Assembly: GCF_013409625.1 (NCBI RefSeq)
Contig: NZ_JACCBF010000001.1
Span: 5,459,001 to 5,523,000 of the forward strand
DNA from: Nocardioides kongjuensis
GTDB taxonomy: Bacteria; Actinomycetota; Actinomycetes; Propionibacteriales; Nocardioidaceae
Direction: 5' to 3'
DNA: 64,000 bases
Part shown: one piece after another, positions 51,636-60,980 of the stretch
Layout: each line of letters starts with the position of its first letter
How positions within the stretch are numbered: the stretch's first letter is position 1
Position numbers and translations under genes: made by a program
Notes under the pieces: generated by a model
Told to the model about the DNA's origin: nothing
The model's input: only the letters and a program-made list of their open reading frames with translations
The model's database searches: none

Positions 51636-51914
51636 ATGGCAGTCAGCGTCCGGATCCCCACCATCCTCCGCACCTACACGGGCGGTGAGTCCGAGGTCAG
51701 CGCCACCGGCGCCAACCTGGCGGAGATCCTCGACGACCTCGACGCCAACTACGCCGGCATCAAGGGCCGGATCCTCGACGAGGACGGCAAGCTGCGCCGC
51801 TTCGTCAACGTCTACGTCAACAACGACGACGTGCGCTTCGAGCAGGAGCTCAGCACCCCGACGCCCGACGGCGCCGAGGTCTCGGTGATCCCCGCGGTCG
51901 CCGGCGGCTGCTGA
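51636..51914 (+). CDS. MoaD/ThiS/CysO-family sulfur carrier ending in GGC
   Basis: The 92-residue ubiquitin-like protein begins SVRIPTILRTYTGGE, continues with FVNVYVNNDDVRF, and ends EVSVIPAVAGGC. Functional carriers end in GG, which is adenylated and thiocarboxylated; here a cysteine follows. Length and sequence match CysO-type carriers. It lies 31 bases after the threonine synthase under the same SAM riboswitch, and should donate sulfur. The extra Cys would need removal by a protease before activation, or serve as a modified end. Confidence 0.88.
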   Translation: MAVSVRIPTILRTYTGGESEVSATGANLAEILDDLDANYAGIKGRILDEDGKLRRFVNVYVNNDDVRFEQELSTPTPDGAEVSVIPAVAGGC

Positions 51915-51923
51915 CTCACTCCG

Positions 51924-51964
51924 ACGACGAAGGCCTCCACCGCAGCGGTGGAGGCCTTCGTCGT
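51924..51964. terminator. Strong 18-bp hairpin between convergent genes
   Basis: Arms 51924-51941 and 51947-51964 (ACGACGAAGGCCTCCACC and its complement) pair perfectly around five bases. It ends the thrC/sulfur carrier operon and the convergent acyl-CoA ligase. Confidence 0.85.
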
Positions 51965-51977
51965 ACCCGCGGAGGTC

Positions 51978-53579
51978 TCAGCCCAGGAGCTGAGCCGCCA
52001 GGGCTGCGCTGGCCGGGTAGTCGACCTTGCTGACGGGGGTGCGCGGCACCTCGTCGATGAACAGGATCGTCTTGGGCACCTTGTAGTTGGAGATCAGCGC
52101 CCGGCAGTGGTCGCGCACGTCGTCCTCGGTCAGCGTCGATCCCTCCCGCCGCTGGACCAGTGCGGTGACCTGCTGGCCCCAGCGCTCGTGCGGGGTGCCG
52201 ACGACGACCGCGTCGAAGATGTCGTCGTGGCGCAGCAGCACCGCCTCGACCTCCTCGGGGTGGACCTTCTCGCCACCGGTGTTGATGCACACCGAGCCGC
52301 GGCCGAGCACCGTCACCGACCCGTCCTCCTCGCGGCGTGCGAAGTCGCCGGGGATCGCCCAGCGCACGCCGTCGATCTCCTTGAACGTCGCGGCCGTCTT
52401 GACCGGGTCCTTGTAGTAGCCGAGCGGAACCGGGCCGGAGCGGCCGAGCATCCCGTCGACACCCACCGGGCAGGGCTTGAAGTCGGCGTCGAAGACCTCG
52501 ACCTGGTCGGTGACGGTGAACCGCGGCGCGCTCTGGCCGCCGTCGGTGCCGTCGTCCATCCGGGAGCCCGCGGCGCCGGACTCCGAGGAGCCGTAGGAGT
52601 CGAGGATGAACCGGCCGGGCAGGGCGCGGCGGATCTCCTCGCGCACGCCGTCGGAGAGGGGAGCGGCGCCGTTGGACACCGCGGCCAGGCTGGACAGGTC
52701 CCAGCGGTCGGGCTCGGCGAGGATCGCCTCGGCGACCGGGCGGCCCATCGCGTCGCCGAGGAAGGTCAGCGAGACGACCTTCGCCTTCTCGACGAGGTCC
52801 AGGATCTTGGCGGCGTCGAAGTGCGGCTCGGTGTAGAGCGCGACGGTCTGGCCGGCGACGTGCGCGTTGCCGAGGATCCACTGGCTGCCGCCGTGCATCA
52901 TCGGGCCGCAGGCCAGCAGCACCATCGGGTTCTCGGTGGCGCTCGCCTCGGCGACCAGCTGCTCGACGGAGTCCAGCGGGGCGCCGTACCGCGCTGCGTT
53001 GAGGGCGGCGCGGATCAGGTCCTCGTTGCGCCACACCACGCCCTTCGGGTGCCCCGTCGTGCCACCGGTGTAGAGGACGTAGTGGTCGTCGGCGCTGCGG
53101 CCGGTGACCTTCCGCTCGGGGGAGGAGGCGGCGAGCGCGGCGTCGTACTCCTCACCGAGGACGATCGTGTGCCGCAGGGTCGGCAGGTCGAGCTCGGCCA
53201 CCGCGGCGACGTGCTCGGGCGCGACGATGGTCGCGACGCAGTCGGCGTTGCCGTAGAGGTAGGCCAGCTCGTCGTGGAGGTACTTGTAGTTGATGTTGAT
53301 CGGCACCGCGCGCGCCTTGAGGCAGCCGTAGAGCGCGTCGACCCACTCGATCCGGTTGGTCGAGTGGACGGCGACGTGCTCGCCGGGCTGGATCCCGAGC
53401 TCCACGAGGTGGTTGGCCAGGCGCGTGGCGCGCTCGTCGATCTCCGCGAAGGTCCACACCCGGTGGCCGGTGTGCACGGCCGCCCGGTCGGGCAGGGCGT
53501 CGGCCATGGCCTCGAGCACGTCGGCGAGGTTGATCGGGCGCGCAGCGGTGCCGGTGGTGGCGTCTGTGGTGGGGGTCAC
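51978..53579 (-). CDS. Acyl-CoA ligase, FadD19-like
   Basis: The 533-residue AMP-forming ligase has YTGGTTGHPKGV (ATP loop), the DSYGSSESG motif, a late GYYKDPVKTAATF, GDFAR and the catalytic lysine region (ISNYKVPKTILFID..SKVDY). It resembles mycobacterial FadD19, which activates sterol side chains. A KstR-like box lies just upstream. The start is taken as the GTG at 53579, near the promoter TAGTTT at 53594-53599. The real substrate may be another branched or ring-bearing acid. Confidence 0.88.
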   Translation of the reverse strand: MTPTTDATTGTAARPINLADVLEAMADALPDRAAVHTGHRVWTFAEIDERATRLANHLVELGIQPGEHVAVHSTNRIEWVDALYGCLKARAVPININYKYLHDELAYLYGNADCVATIVAPEHVAAVAELDLPTLRHTIVLGEEYDAALAASSPERKVTGRSADDHYVLYTGGTTGHPKGVVWRNEDLIRAALNAARYGAPLDSVEQLVAEASATENPMVLLACGPMMHGGSQWILGNAHVAGQTVALYTEPHFDAAKILDLVEKAKVVSLTFLGDAMGRPVAEAILAEPDRWDLSSLAAVSNGAAPLSDGVREEIRRALPGRFILDSYGSSESGAAGSRMDDGTDGGQSAPRFTVTDQVEVFDADFKPCPVGVDGMLGRSGPVPLGYYKDPVKTAATFKEIDGVRWAIPGDFARREEDGSVTVLGRGSVCINTGGEKVHPEEVEAVLLRHDDIFDAVVVGTPHERWGQQVTALVQRREGSTLTEDDVRDHCRALISNYKVPKTILFIDEVPRTPVSKVDYPASAALAAQLLG

Positions 53580-53593
53580 AGGAGAAGAGTGCC

Positions 53594-53611
53594 AAACTAG
53601 AACAAGTTCCT
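53594..53611 (-). promoter_or_regulatory. Acyl-CoA ligase promoter with KstR-like box
   Basis: TAGTTT (minus strand of 53594-53599) is the likely -10. It overlaps TAGAACAAGTTCCT (53598-53611), which fits TNNAACNNGTTNNA, the KstR consensus as I recall it, at all but the last fixed base. A TetR-type repressor could bind here. Confidence 0.5.
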
Positions 53612-53655
53612 GCCAGTGGACGTCCCACTCCGTGCACCCTGTCCGTGCCGGTGGG

Positions 53656-53661
53656 GACAAT
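53656..53661 (+). promoter_or_regulatory. Possible leaderless -10 for the OsmC gene
   Basis: GACAAT lies six bases before the GTG at 53668. Confidence 0.4.
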
Positions 53662-53667
53662 GGCCCG

Positions 53668-54135
53668 GTGACCGACCACCACTACGCGCTCGACCTGGTC
53701 TGGCAGGGCAACCGCGGCACGGGCACCTCCGGCTACCGCGACTACGACCGCACCGTCCTGCTGACCGCGGCCGGCAAGCCCGACCTGCTCGGCTCCGCCG
53801 ACCCCACCTTCCGGGGCGACGCCTCGCGGTGGAACCCCGAGGAGCTGCTGCTCGCCGCGCTCGCCCAGTGCCACCTGCTCTCGTACCTCCACTCCGCCGT
53901 CAACCACGGCGTCGTCGTGGTCGCGTACGACGACAGCCCGGTCGGCACCATGGAGCAGGTCGGCCAGGGCGGCCGGTTCACCTCGGTGACGCTGCGCCCG
54001 AGGGTGAGCGTGGCCGACGCGTCGATGGCCGAGGTCGCGCAGCGGATCCACGGCGAGGCCAGCGCCAACTGCTTCATCGCGGCGTCGGTGAGCTTCCCCG
54101 TCGGCCACGAGCCGACGGTGCTCGTCGCGGACTGA
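53668..54135 (+). CDS. OsmC-family protein
   Basis: The 155-residue protein has the two OsmC redox cysteines, C68 (LAQCHLLSY) and C135 (ANCFIAAS), in the usual context. The N-terminal half reads FRGDASRWNPEELLLAALAQ. The family reduces organic hydroperoxides using thiols. The start is the GTG six bases after GACAAT. It diverges from the acyl-CoA ligase gene and is convergent with a lipoprotein gene. Confidence 0.88.
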   Translation: MTDHHYALDLVWQGNRGTGTSGYRDYDRTVLLTAAGKPDLLGSADPTFRGDASRWNPEELLLAALAQCHLLSYLHSAVNHGVVVVAYDDSPVGTMEQVGQGGRFTSVTLRPRVSVADASMAEVAQRIHGEASANCFIAASVSFPVGHEPTVLVAD

Positions 54136-54138
54136 CGC

Positions 54139-54807
54139 TCAGGCCCGGCGGATGGTCGGCAGCAGGTCGGCCAGCCGGGAGCTCGTCTCCGACGGATCGG
54201 CGGTGGTGATGGTCAGGTTCGCCACCCGACCGCCGGTGAGGATCATCAGCGAGGCGCCGTGCTGCGTGAGACTGCCGGCGGTGATCGAGTAGTGGATGAC
54301 CCGGCCCGGGCCGGCGGCGGTGTCGACGTCCTCGACCCGGTCGATGGACGAGGTGACCGTCGCGTACTGCGAGCGCATCTCGGCCTCGGACGGCAGCGAG
54401 GTGCCGGCCGTGGAGACGTTGAGGTTCCCGGACAGGCCGACGAGGAACACGTCGAAGTCGTCGAGCGAGCTGGCGAACTGCTCGCGGGTCAGTCCCATCC
54501 GGTCCAGCAGCTCCTGGAGCTCGGTGCTGCGGGCCGTGCCCTGCAGGTCCTTCGCCGTCCACGGCGCCCAGCCCGCCGGAGCGGTGAACCGGATGCCGGC
54601 GCGCGCGGCGACGACGACGTTCGCCTTCCTCTGCTTCTTCTCCTTCGGCCTCGCCTGCGCCGACGGGGCGCTCTTCCCGCCGTCCGACGGACCGAGCGGT
54701 GAGGACGTCGACGGGATCAGGATCTTGTCCTCCTCGGCGACCGGTTCCCCGCCGCACCCGGCGAGCAGGACGGCGCAGACGAGCACGACCGAGAGACGCG
54801 AGAGCAT
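54139..54807 (-). CDS. Predicted lipoprotein
   Basis: The 222-residue protein has a signal peptide with lipobox LLAGC (lipidated Cys near residue 18), then a low-complexity Ser/Lys-rich linker (residues about 25-62) and a folded body (IRFTAPAGWAPW and further). The family is unknown to me. TACGAT six bases before the ATG supports the start. It is monocistronic and ends four bases after the convergent OsmC stop. Confidence 0.72.
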   Translation of the reverse strand: MLSRLSVVLVCAVLLAGCGGEPVAEEDKILIPSTSSPLGPSDGGKSAPSAQARPKEKKQRKANVVVAARAGIRFTAPAGWAPWTAKDLQGTARSTELQELLDRMGLTREQFASSLDDFDVFLVGLSGNLNVSTAGTSLPSEAEMRSQYATVTSSIDRVEDVDTAAGPGRVIHYSITAGSLTQHGASLMILTGGRVANLTITTADPSETSSRLADLLPTIRRA

Positions 54808-54813
54808 GCCCGG

Positions 54814-54819
54814 ATCGTA
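54814..54819 (-). promoter_or_regulatory. Leaderless -10 for the lipoprotein gene
   Basis: TACGAT on the minus strand precedes the ATG at 54807 by six bases. Confidence 0.5.
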
Positions 54820-54894
54820 GGCGGGAGGTGCCCGACACCGGGGAGAAACCCCGATGCCACGGTCCGTTCAGGCCGGTCTGGTTCAAAGGCAGCC

Positions 54895-55731
54895 ATGAGC
54901 CGCACCCGCACCTTCCTCGTCGCCGCCGGTGTCGCCCTCGCCGGGATCGGCGTGACGACCGGTGGTGGCCGCGAGCTGCTGCGCCGCCAGGCCGCGATCG
55001 CCCGCGCCCGGATCGGGAAGCCGCTGGGCGAGCAGGCGATCCCGGCCGACAAGGTCTGGAAGAAGAAGTCGTACGACGGCCCGCCGCTGCACCTGCTCGT
55101 CCTCGGCGACTCGATCGCCGCCGGGCTGGGTGCCGAGCGCGCCAAGGACACCCTCGGCGCGCGGATCGCGCGCGGCCTCGCCGGGGAGGTACGCCGACCG
55201 GTCGCGCTGCGGACCGCGGCGGTCGTCGGCTCCGAGAGCTCGGCGCTGGCCGGGCAGCTCGACGGGCTGCCGGCCGGGTACCGCGCCGACGTCGCGGTGA
55301 TCGTGATCGGCGGCAACGACGTCACCCACCGGGTCCCGGTGGCGACCTCGGCAGCACAGCTGGAGGAGGCGGTCGCGCGGCTGCGGGCCGCCGGGACCGA
55401 GGTCGTGGTCGGCACCTGCCCCGACCTGGGCGCGCTGCGGCCGGTCCCGCAACCGCTGCGCTCGCTCGGCTCACGGATGTCGCGCCAGCTCGCGGCCGCG
55501 CAGGCCGAGGTCGCCGTACGCAACGGGGCGCACGCCGTCTCGCTCGCCCACGTCGTCGGCCCCTTCTTCATCACCAACCCCGACGAGATGTTCAGCCTGG
55601 ACCGGTTCCACCCCAGCGCGCTGGGCTACAAGCGCACGGCCAAGGCGCTGCTGCCGTCGGTGCTGCTGGCGCTGGGGCACGCGGAGCGGGTGCCGTTCGG
55701 GCACCTGGCGCCACCTAGCGTGGGGGCATGA
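54895..55731 (+). CDS. SGNH/GDSL hydrolase, exported or membrane-bound
   Basis: The 278-residue enzyme has an N-terminal hydrophobic stretch (TFLVAAGVALAGIGVTTGGG) and the SGNH blocks: GDSIAAG (Ser), a late Gly, GGND (Asn) and DRFHPSALGY (Asp, His). It hydrolyses esters, for instance of lipids or wall polymers. The next gene starts inside its last codons (ATG at 55728), with its own leaderless promoter in this gene's 3' end. Confidence 0.9.
   Translation: MSRTRTFLVAAGVALAGIGVTTGGGRELLRRQAAIARARIGKPLGEQAIPADKVWKKKSYDGPPLHLLVLGDSIAAGLGAERAKDTLGARIARGLAGEVRRPVALRTAAVVGSESSALAGQLDGLPAGYRADVAVIVIGGNDVTHRVPVATSAAQLEEAVARLRAAGTEVVVGTCPDLGALRPVPQPLRSLGSRMSRQLAAAQAEVAVRNGAHAVSLAHVVGPFFITNPDEMFSLDRFHPSALGYKRTAKALLPSVLLALGHAERVPFGHLAPPSVGA
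55716..55721 (+). promoter_or_regulatory. Leaderless -10 inside the SGNH gene
   Basis: TAGCGT is six bases from the ATG at 55728 and lies in the last codons of the upstream gene. Confidence 0.5.
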
Positions 55732-56585
55732 CCACCGTCCTCCTCGTGACCTTCGACCTGATGCCCGACGGCGAGCCGGGCGGGGCCGCGCTGGCACCCG
55801 CGCTGGCGGCGCACGGCATCGACGCCCGCTGGGTGCGCTGGGACGACCCCGCCGTCGACTGGGCGGGTGCCGACCTGGTCGCGGTCCGCTCGACCTGGGA
55901 CTACCACCGCCGGCTGCCCGCCTTCCTCGCCTGGGCACGGGAGGTGGAGGTGGTGACGCCCCTGCTCAACGGGGCCGAGGTGTTCGCCTGGAACGCGGAC
56001 AAGGCCTACCTGCTCGAGCTCGCGGACGACGTCCCCACGGTCCCGACGATGCTCCTCGACGACACCGACTGCGCCGGCGGGATCGCGAAGGCCCTGGCCC
56101 GGTGGGGGAGCGTGGTCGTGAAGCCGCGCACCGGCGCGGGCGGCGTCGGCGTCGTGGTCGTCGAGAGCATCGACGACGCCCGGCTCGAGGGCCTGGTCGC
56201 CGGACCGTGGATCGCGCAGCCGCTCGTCGCGTCGGTGCGGACGACGGGGGAGTCGTCGGTCTACGTCCTCGACGGGGTCGCGGTCGCGCAGGTCGACAAG
56301 GTCGCGGCGGCCGGCGAGGTGCGCGTGCACGAGCTGTACGGCGGCACGAGCCGGCCCGTCGTGCTGGACCCGGAGCGGGCGGCTGTCGCCGAGGGCGTCG
56401 TACGGGCGGCGGCGAACCGGCGGGGTGCGGACCTGGCCTACGCGCGCGTCGACCTGATGGCCTGGGAGGGGGCCTGGTCGGTGAGCGAGCTCGAGCTGAT
56501 CGAGCCCGGCCTCTACCTCGACGTCGACCCGGACAACGCGGAGCGGTTCGCGACCCTCGTCGCGGGCCGCCTGGCCCGCTCCTGA
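55728..56585 (+). CDS. ATP-grasp domain protein (RimK/DcsG-like)
   Basis: The 285-residue protein looks like the RimK/DcsG-type ATP-grasp group. VVVKPRTGAGGVGV (residues about 126-139) is the ATP-grasp lysine/glycine loop, and SELELIEPGLYLDVDPDNAERF carries the metal-binding acidic residues. ATP-grasp enzymes form amide or thioester bonds with ATP. It begins at the ATG overlapping the SGNH stop, with its own leaderless-type -10. Product unknown; a ligase of amino acids or glutathione-like compounds is possible. Confidence 0.78.
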   Translation: MTTVLLVTFDLMPDGEPGGAALAPALAAHGIDARWVRWDDPAVDWAGADLVAVRSTWDYHRRLPAFLAWAREVEVVTPLLNGAEVFAWNADKAYLLELADDVPTVPTMLLDDTDCAGGIAKALARWGSVVVKPRTGAGGVGVVVVESIDDARLEGLVAGPWIAQPLVASVRTTGESSVYVLDGVAVAQVDKVAAAGEVRVHELYGGTSRPVVLDPERAAVAEGVVRAAANRRGADLAYARVDLMAWEGAWSVSELELIEPGLYLDVDPDNAERFATLVAGRLARS

Positions 56586-56597
56586 GACCCCCTTCTC

Positions 56598-56624
56598 CTT
56601 GCACTCGCCATGGTCGAGTGCTAA
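56598..56624. promoter_or_regulatory. CIRCE element 1 (HrcA site) before groEL
   Basis: CTTGCACTC-N9-GAGTGCTAA matches CIRCE (TTAGCACTC-N9-GAGTGCTAA) with the whole right arm and seven of nine bases on the left. Confidence 0.9.
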
Positions 56625-56630
56625 ACATGA

Positions 56631-58316
<1,686 letters not shown>

Positions 58317-58341
58317 GTCCCTCCGCTTCACCTGTTTCACA

Positions 58342-58375
58342 CCACAGGGCCCTCGCTTCGGCGGGGGCCCTGTGG
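58342..58375 (+). terminator. groEL terminator with UUCG tetraloop
   Basis: An 11-base perfect outer stem (CCACAGGGCCC with GGGCCCTGTGG) continues inward with three more pairs and one wobble around a C-TTCG-G tetraloop. It starts 25 bases after the groEL stop. Confidence 0.85.
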
Positions 58376-58417
58376 CATTAGTTCGACAGCGCCGACCGGC
58401 CGTCCCATGATGGAGAC

Positions 58418-58615
58418 ATGGTCGTGCCGGACTGGATCGGTCGCGCCCTCGGACGCCGACAACAGCGCGCGAGGCTCGCGGCGAGGAAGGTCGCCCGGGA
58501 ACGGGCGGCGGTGCAGGGCGCCGAGCGCTGGGCACAGGAGTCGCACGGTGAGCTGCCGGTCGTGCCGAGCCAGGGGGACCTGATCTGCTTCAACGCGGCG
58601 ATACATCCCTGCTGA
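58418..58615 (+). CDS. Small basic hypothetical protein (doubtful)
   Basis: A 65-residue frame (MVVPDWIGRALGRRQQRARL at the start) follows the groEL terminator. CATGAT lies six bases before its ATG and TTCGAC 18 bases further up, a leaderless-type promoter. The product is Arg/Ala-rich and helical, and I know no family. It could be real or chance in GC-rich sequence. Confidence 0.35.
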   Translation: MVVPDWIGRALGRRQQRARLAARKVARERAAVQGAERWAQESHGELPVVPSQGDLICFNAAIHPC

Positions 58616-58779
58616 TCGCCAGCGAAGGCGGGTCAGCCGGCCAGAGAGTCCACGACTCGACCTCGCTGACGGACCGCCAAGTCGTGGCTGCGCGTCGGGT
58701 GCGAAGCGGCTGCTGCACAGGCGCCGTGTGCGGGCCGGCAACTAGCCGTATCGCGGCGAAAGGACACGGGCGCACGACG

Positions 58780-58794
58780 AGATCACGAGTGATC
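58780..58794 (+). repeat. Left copy of an imperfect direct repeat flanking the low-GC module
   Basis: AGATCACGAGTGATC here and AGATCGCGGGTGATC at 61208-61222 match at 13 of 15 bases and flank the three-gene module on both sides. They may be attachment-site remnants; chance is also possible. Confidence 0.35.
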
Positions 58795-58803
58795 GCGGGC
58801 AGG

Positions 58804-59286
58804 TCAACGACCGCTGGAGTCGAAGCCAGGAACGAAGGAGAGATCCTGGCCAGGTAGAGACAGGAGGAGTTCGTCGTCGAGGTCGATCTTGAACTCGGCT
58901 GCAAGCGCGACGATCTCTTCGCCGACCGAAGTTCGTAGCGCCTCGAGACAGGCCGCAAAGAATGCGAAGTCCTGCTGGAACTTTGACGAGTGCGCACCAG
59001 CTGCGGTCACAAAATCTCGCGCGGCCTTCCGCATCCGCTTGAAGGATGCTTCAAGGGTGCCGCCATGCTTGACGTTCGGAATTTCGAGGTTGAGAAGGTC
59101 GCGCATCTTCTCCGCTGACAGCCTGCAGAACTCGGGGTCTTCGCGTCGATGGCCATCCGTCAGCAGGCGCATGTCCTCGAATCGGGTGAGCACTCGGCGC
59201 ACAACGTCCTTGTTCGACTGGACGTACTCAACGTCAAGCGACACTCCCAGCAGTCCGATGCCAGTCAACCGAATCGGGATGCCCAT
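58804..59286 (-). CDS. Hypothetical protein, third gene of the low-GC module (DUF6650-like)
   Basis: The 160-residue protein starts with a Gly-rich strand (IRLTGIGLLGVSLDVEY), then helices with LTRFEDMRLL and RMRKAARDFVTAAG, and ends LRTSVGEEIVALAAEFKIDL with DDELLLSLPG. The order of these blocks resembles the small DUF6650-type hypotheticals as I remember them; this needs a profile search. It lies directly after the PIN gene, with TGA and ATG touching (TGAATG), so it is translated together. A role as an antitoxin or third component is inference. GC is lower than in neighbours. Confidence 0.72.
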   Translation of the reverse strand: MGIPIRLTGIGLLGVSLDVEYVQSNKDVVRRVLTRFEDMRLLTDGHRREDPEFCRLSAEKMRDLLNLEIPNVKHGGTLEASFKRMRKAARDFVTAAGAHSSKFQQDFAFFAACLEALRTSVGEEIVALAAEFKIDLDDELLLSLPGQDLSFVPGFDSSGR

Positions 59287-59781
59287 TCAAATCTCCTGTC
59301 GAGCGGAATCTGTATCGGAAGGTACTTGTGTTCGGCCGGCGGCGTGGGAGAGTTGCTCTGCGAGGTCCGCCGCACTCAACCACGCGACCTGATGGCGCTC
59401 GCAGGCTTCGCGGACTGGGATGTCAGCGGTGACGACTGTGTAGACCTCGCCGATGAGAGACTCGCTAAGCCGTTGGGCGCCGTCGAGGGCGCATGCGATA
59501 AGGAGCGGGTCGGCGCAGCCTTCGCCGGCGTACAGGTCGATGAGTTCGAAGTCGTCTGCCGGCACCCGGCCCATCACCTCCTTGAGGTGTTCGAGAACCG
59601 AGGGCGTCGTCTTGTACTCAAGCGGGGTCAAGTCGTAACGGTCTGCGTAGATGCCGGCTTCGTGGATGACTTCCGACGGGAACCGGGCCACCTCGCGGAG
59701 AAGCGTGGACGTCCGGACGTCTTGCGGCATTTGGAATAGCGCGTTGTTGTCCACGAGGTAGCGATCGAAGTCGATGCTCAT
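59287..59781 (-). CDS. PIN-like nuclease, second gene of the low-GC module
   Basis: The 164-residue protein shows the PIN-domain pattern of acidic residues: D11 in YLVDNNALF, E41 in VIHEAG, D91 in CADPLLIACALD, and D120 in VVTADIPVREACE. PIN domains are Mg-dependent RNases and form the toxins of many toxin-antitoxin pairs. It overlaps the stop of the ImmA/IrrE-like gene by ATGA and touches the next gene, so the three are coupled. It is not a standard VapC and is longer. It could be the effector of the module. Confidence 0.82.
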   Translation of the reverse strand: MSIDFDRYLVDNNALFQMPQDVRTSTLLREVARFPSEVIHEAGIYADRYDLTPLEYKTTPSVLEHLKEVMGRVPADDFELIDLYAGEGCADPLLIACALDGAQRLSESLIGEVYTVVTADIPVREACERHQVAWLSAADLAEQLSHAAGRTQVPSDTDSARQEI

Positions 59782-60980
59782 GCCGTGGCCGCCAAGTCCC
59801 GGACCTCTGAGGTGCTCAGATGGTTGAGGCAGACGCTGCGGCGAAACTCGCCGACATCCAGTCGTCCCGAGCCAAGTTGGATGACCATCCGGCTGAAATA
59901 TTCAGGGCCGCAATACCGCATGACCGCGTTGATCGGTTTGGCTTTCTGTGCCGGCTTCTTCTCCCGTTGCAGATATACGCGCTCAAGTTCGGCAAGCCAA
60001 GCATCGGTGGTCTCGCGGTCAATTAGGTCGAGTTTCCATGCTCGCATCACGAAGGCCGACGGCGTGACTTTGTAGGCCGTTGCGTGCTGCCGCGCGGCGT
60101 CGAGGCTAGGTACGGAGACCTTCTTCAGTTCGGCTCGTGGCATGAGAACTTCGCCCGCGACTTCGTACTCGCGCTTGATGGCGCCGTTGCCGGTCTTGTC
60201 CTCGAACGTAACGGGGGCGAATGTGCCGTAGCCGACGAGGGCCGCGAGCAGCACCATGGTGAAGATCTTGCGTCCAGCCGGTTCGAAGTCTCCTTCATCA
60301 CCAGAAGCGAGGAACAGGTACGGAATCTTGTTGTCCTTCACCGCGAGCCCCGAGAACTTGATGCCTTGCGGGACACGCTGCAGCATGTAGCCGGGCTGGT
60401 TACGGGACACGAACAACTGGTGGGCTTCGAAGCAGTTGATCAGGAACTCGAATGCCCGCTCTTTCGTGCCGTTCGCGTGCAACTCATCGAGAGTGAACCC
60501 AAGCGCTGAGCGCAGGATGTTCGCATCCTCCACCGGGGTCCGTTTGGTCTTGGCAGGCTTGCCCAAGCATCCGACGACCTGGTTCTTCGCCATGTTCGGT
60601 TCGAGGCGCTTGAGGTGTTCCTGTTTGCGGAGGAGGTCCTTGACGATCAACTCGACGTCGGCAAGCTGCACCTCGTGTCGTGAGTTCATCGAGAACGCTT
60701 GCTTGGACGTGCCTTTGAGCAGCAGATTGGTCTTCCGTTGAACCTGGGATCGGATGTTCTCGACGGGGGCGAAGAACAGGGTCCACGGGATGTCAGCTGC
60801 GCGGGCGTGGGCGACGAGGTCGGCCCAATTGATGAATCCGTCCTCGCGGGCGTGTCGAATATCGGCATACCCGCGACGGTGGGAGTTGTCGAAAAGCAGG
60901 TCGAATCCAGTCCTAGAAATGGGGACGGTTTGACCGTTGAGCTTGACGAGCAGTTCGTCGCTGGCGTCGGGGTGGGACAT
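59778..60980 (-). CDS. ImmA/IrrE-like protein with a lost metal site, first gene of the low-GC module
   Basis: The 400-residue protein has an N-terminal region like XRE/IrrE partners (GYADIRHAREDGFINWADLV, residues 38-56), and residues 209-285 follow the ImmA/IrrE metalloprotease pattern: SGLAVKDNKIPYLFLAS, FTMVLLAALVGYG where FTLaHELgH is expected, and VLMPRAEL. The HExxH is replaced by LLAAL (244-248), so no zinc site is visible. It may be a regulator or substrate-binding pseudoprotease. It is the first gene of an operon with a PIN nuclease. The start at 60980 follows neither a clear ribosome site nor a TANNNT element. Confidence 0.8.
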   Translation of the reverse strand: MSHPDASDELLVKLNGQTVPISRTGFDLLFDNSHRRGYADIRHAREDGFINWADLVAHARAADIPWTLFFAPVENIRSQVQRKTNLLLKGTSKQAFSMNSRHEVQLADVELIVKDLLRKQEHLKRLEPNMAKNQVVGCLGKPAKTKRTPVEDANILRSALGFTLDELHANGTKERAFEFLINCFEAHQLFVSRNQPGYMLQRVPQGIKFSGLAVKDNKIPYLFLASGDEGDFEPAGRKIFTMVLLAALVGYGTFAPVTFEDKTGNGAIKREYEVAGEVLMPRAELKKVSVPSLDAARQHATAYKVTPSAFVMRAWKLDLIDRETTDAWLAELERVYLQREKKPAQKAKPINAVMRYCGPEYFSRMVIQLGSGRLDVGEFRRSVCLNHLSTSEVRDLAATA

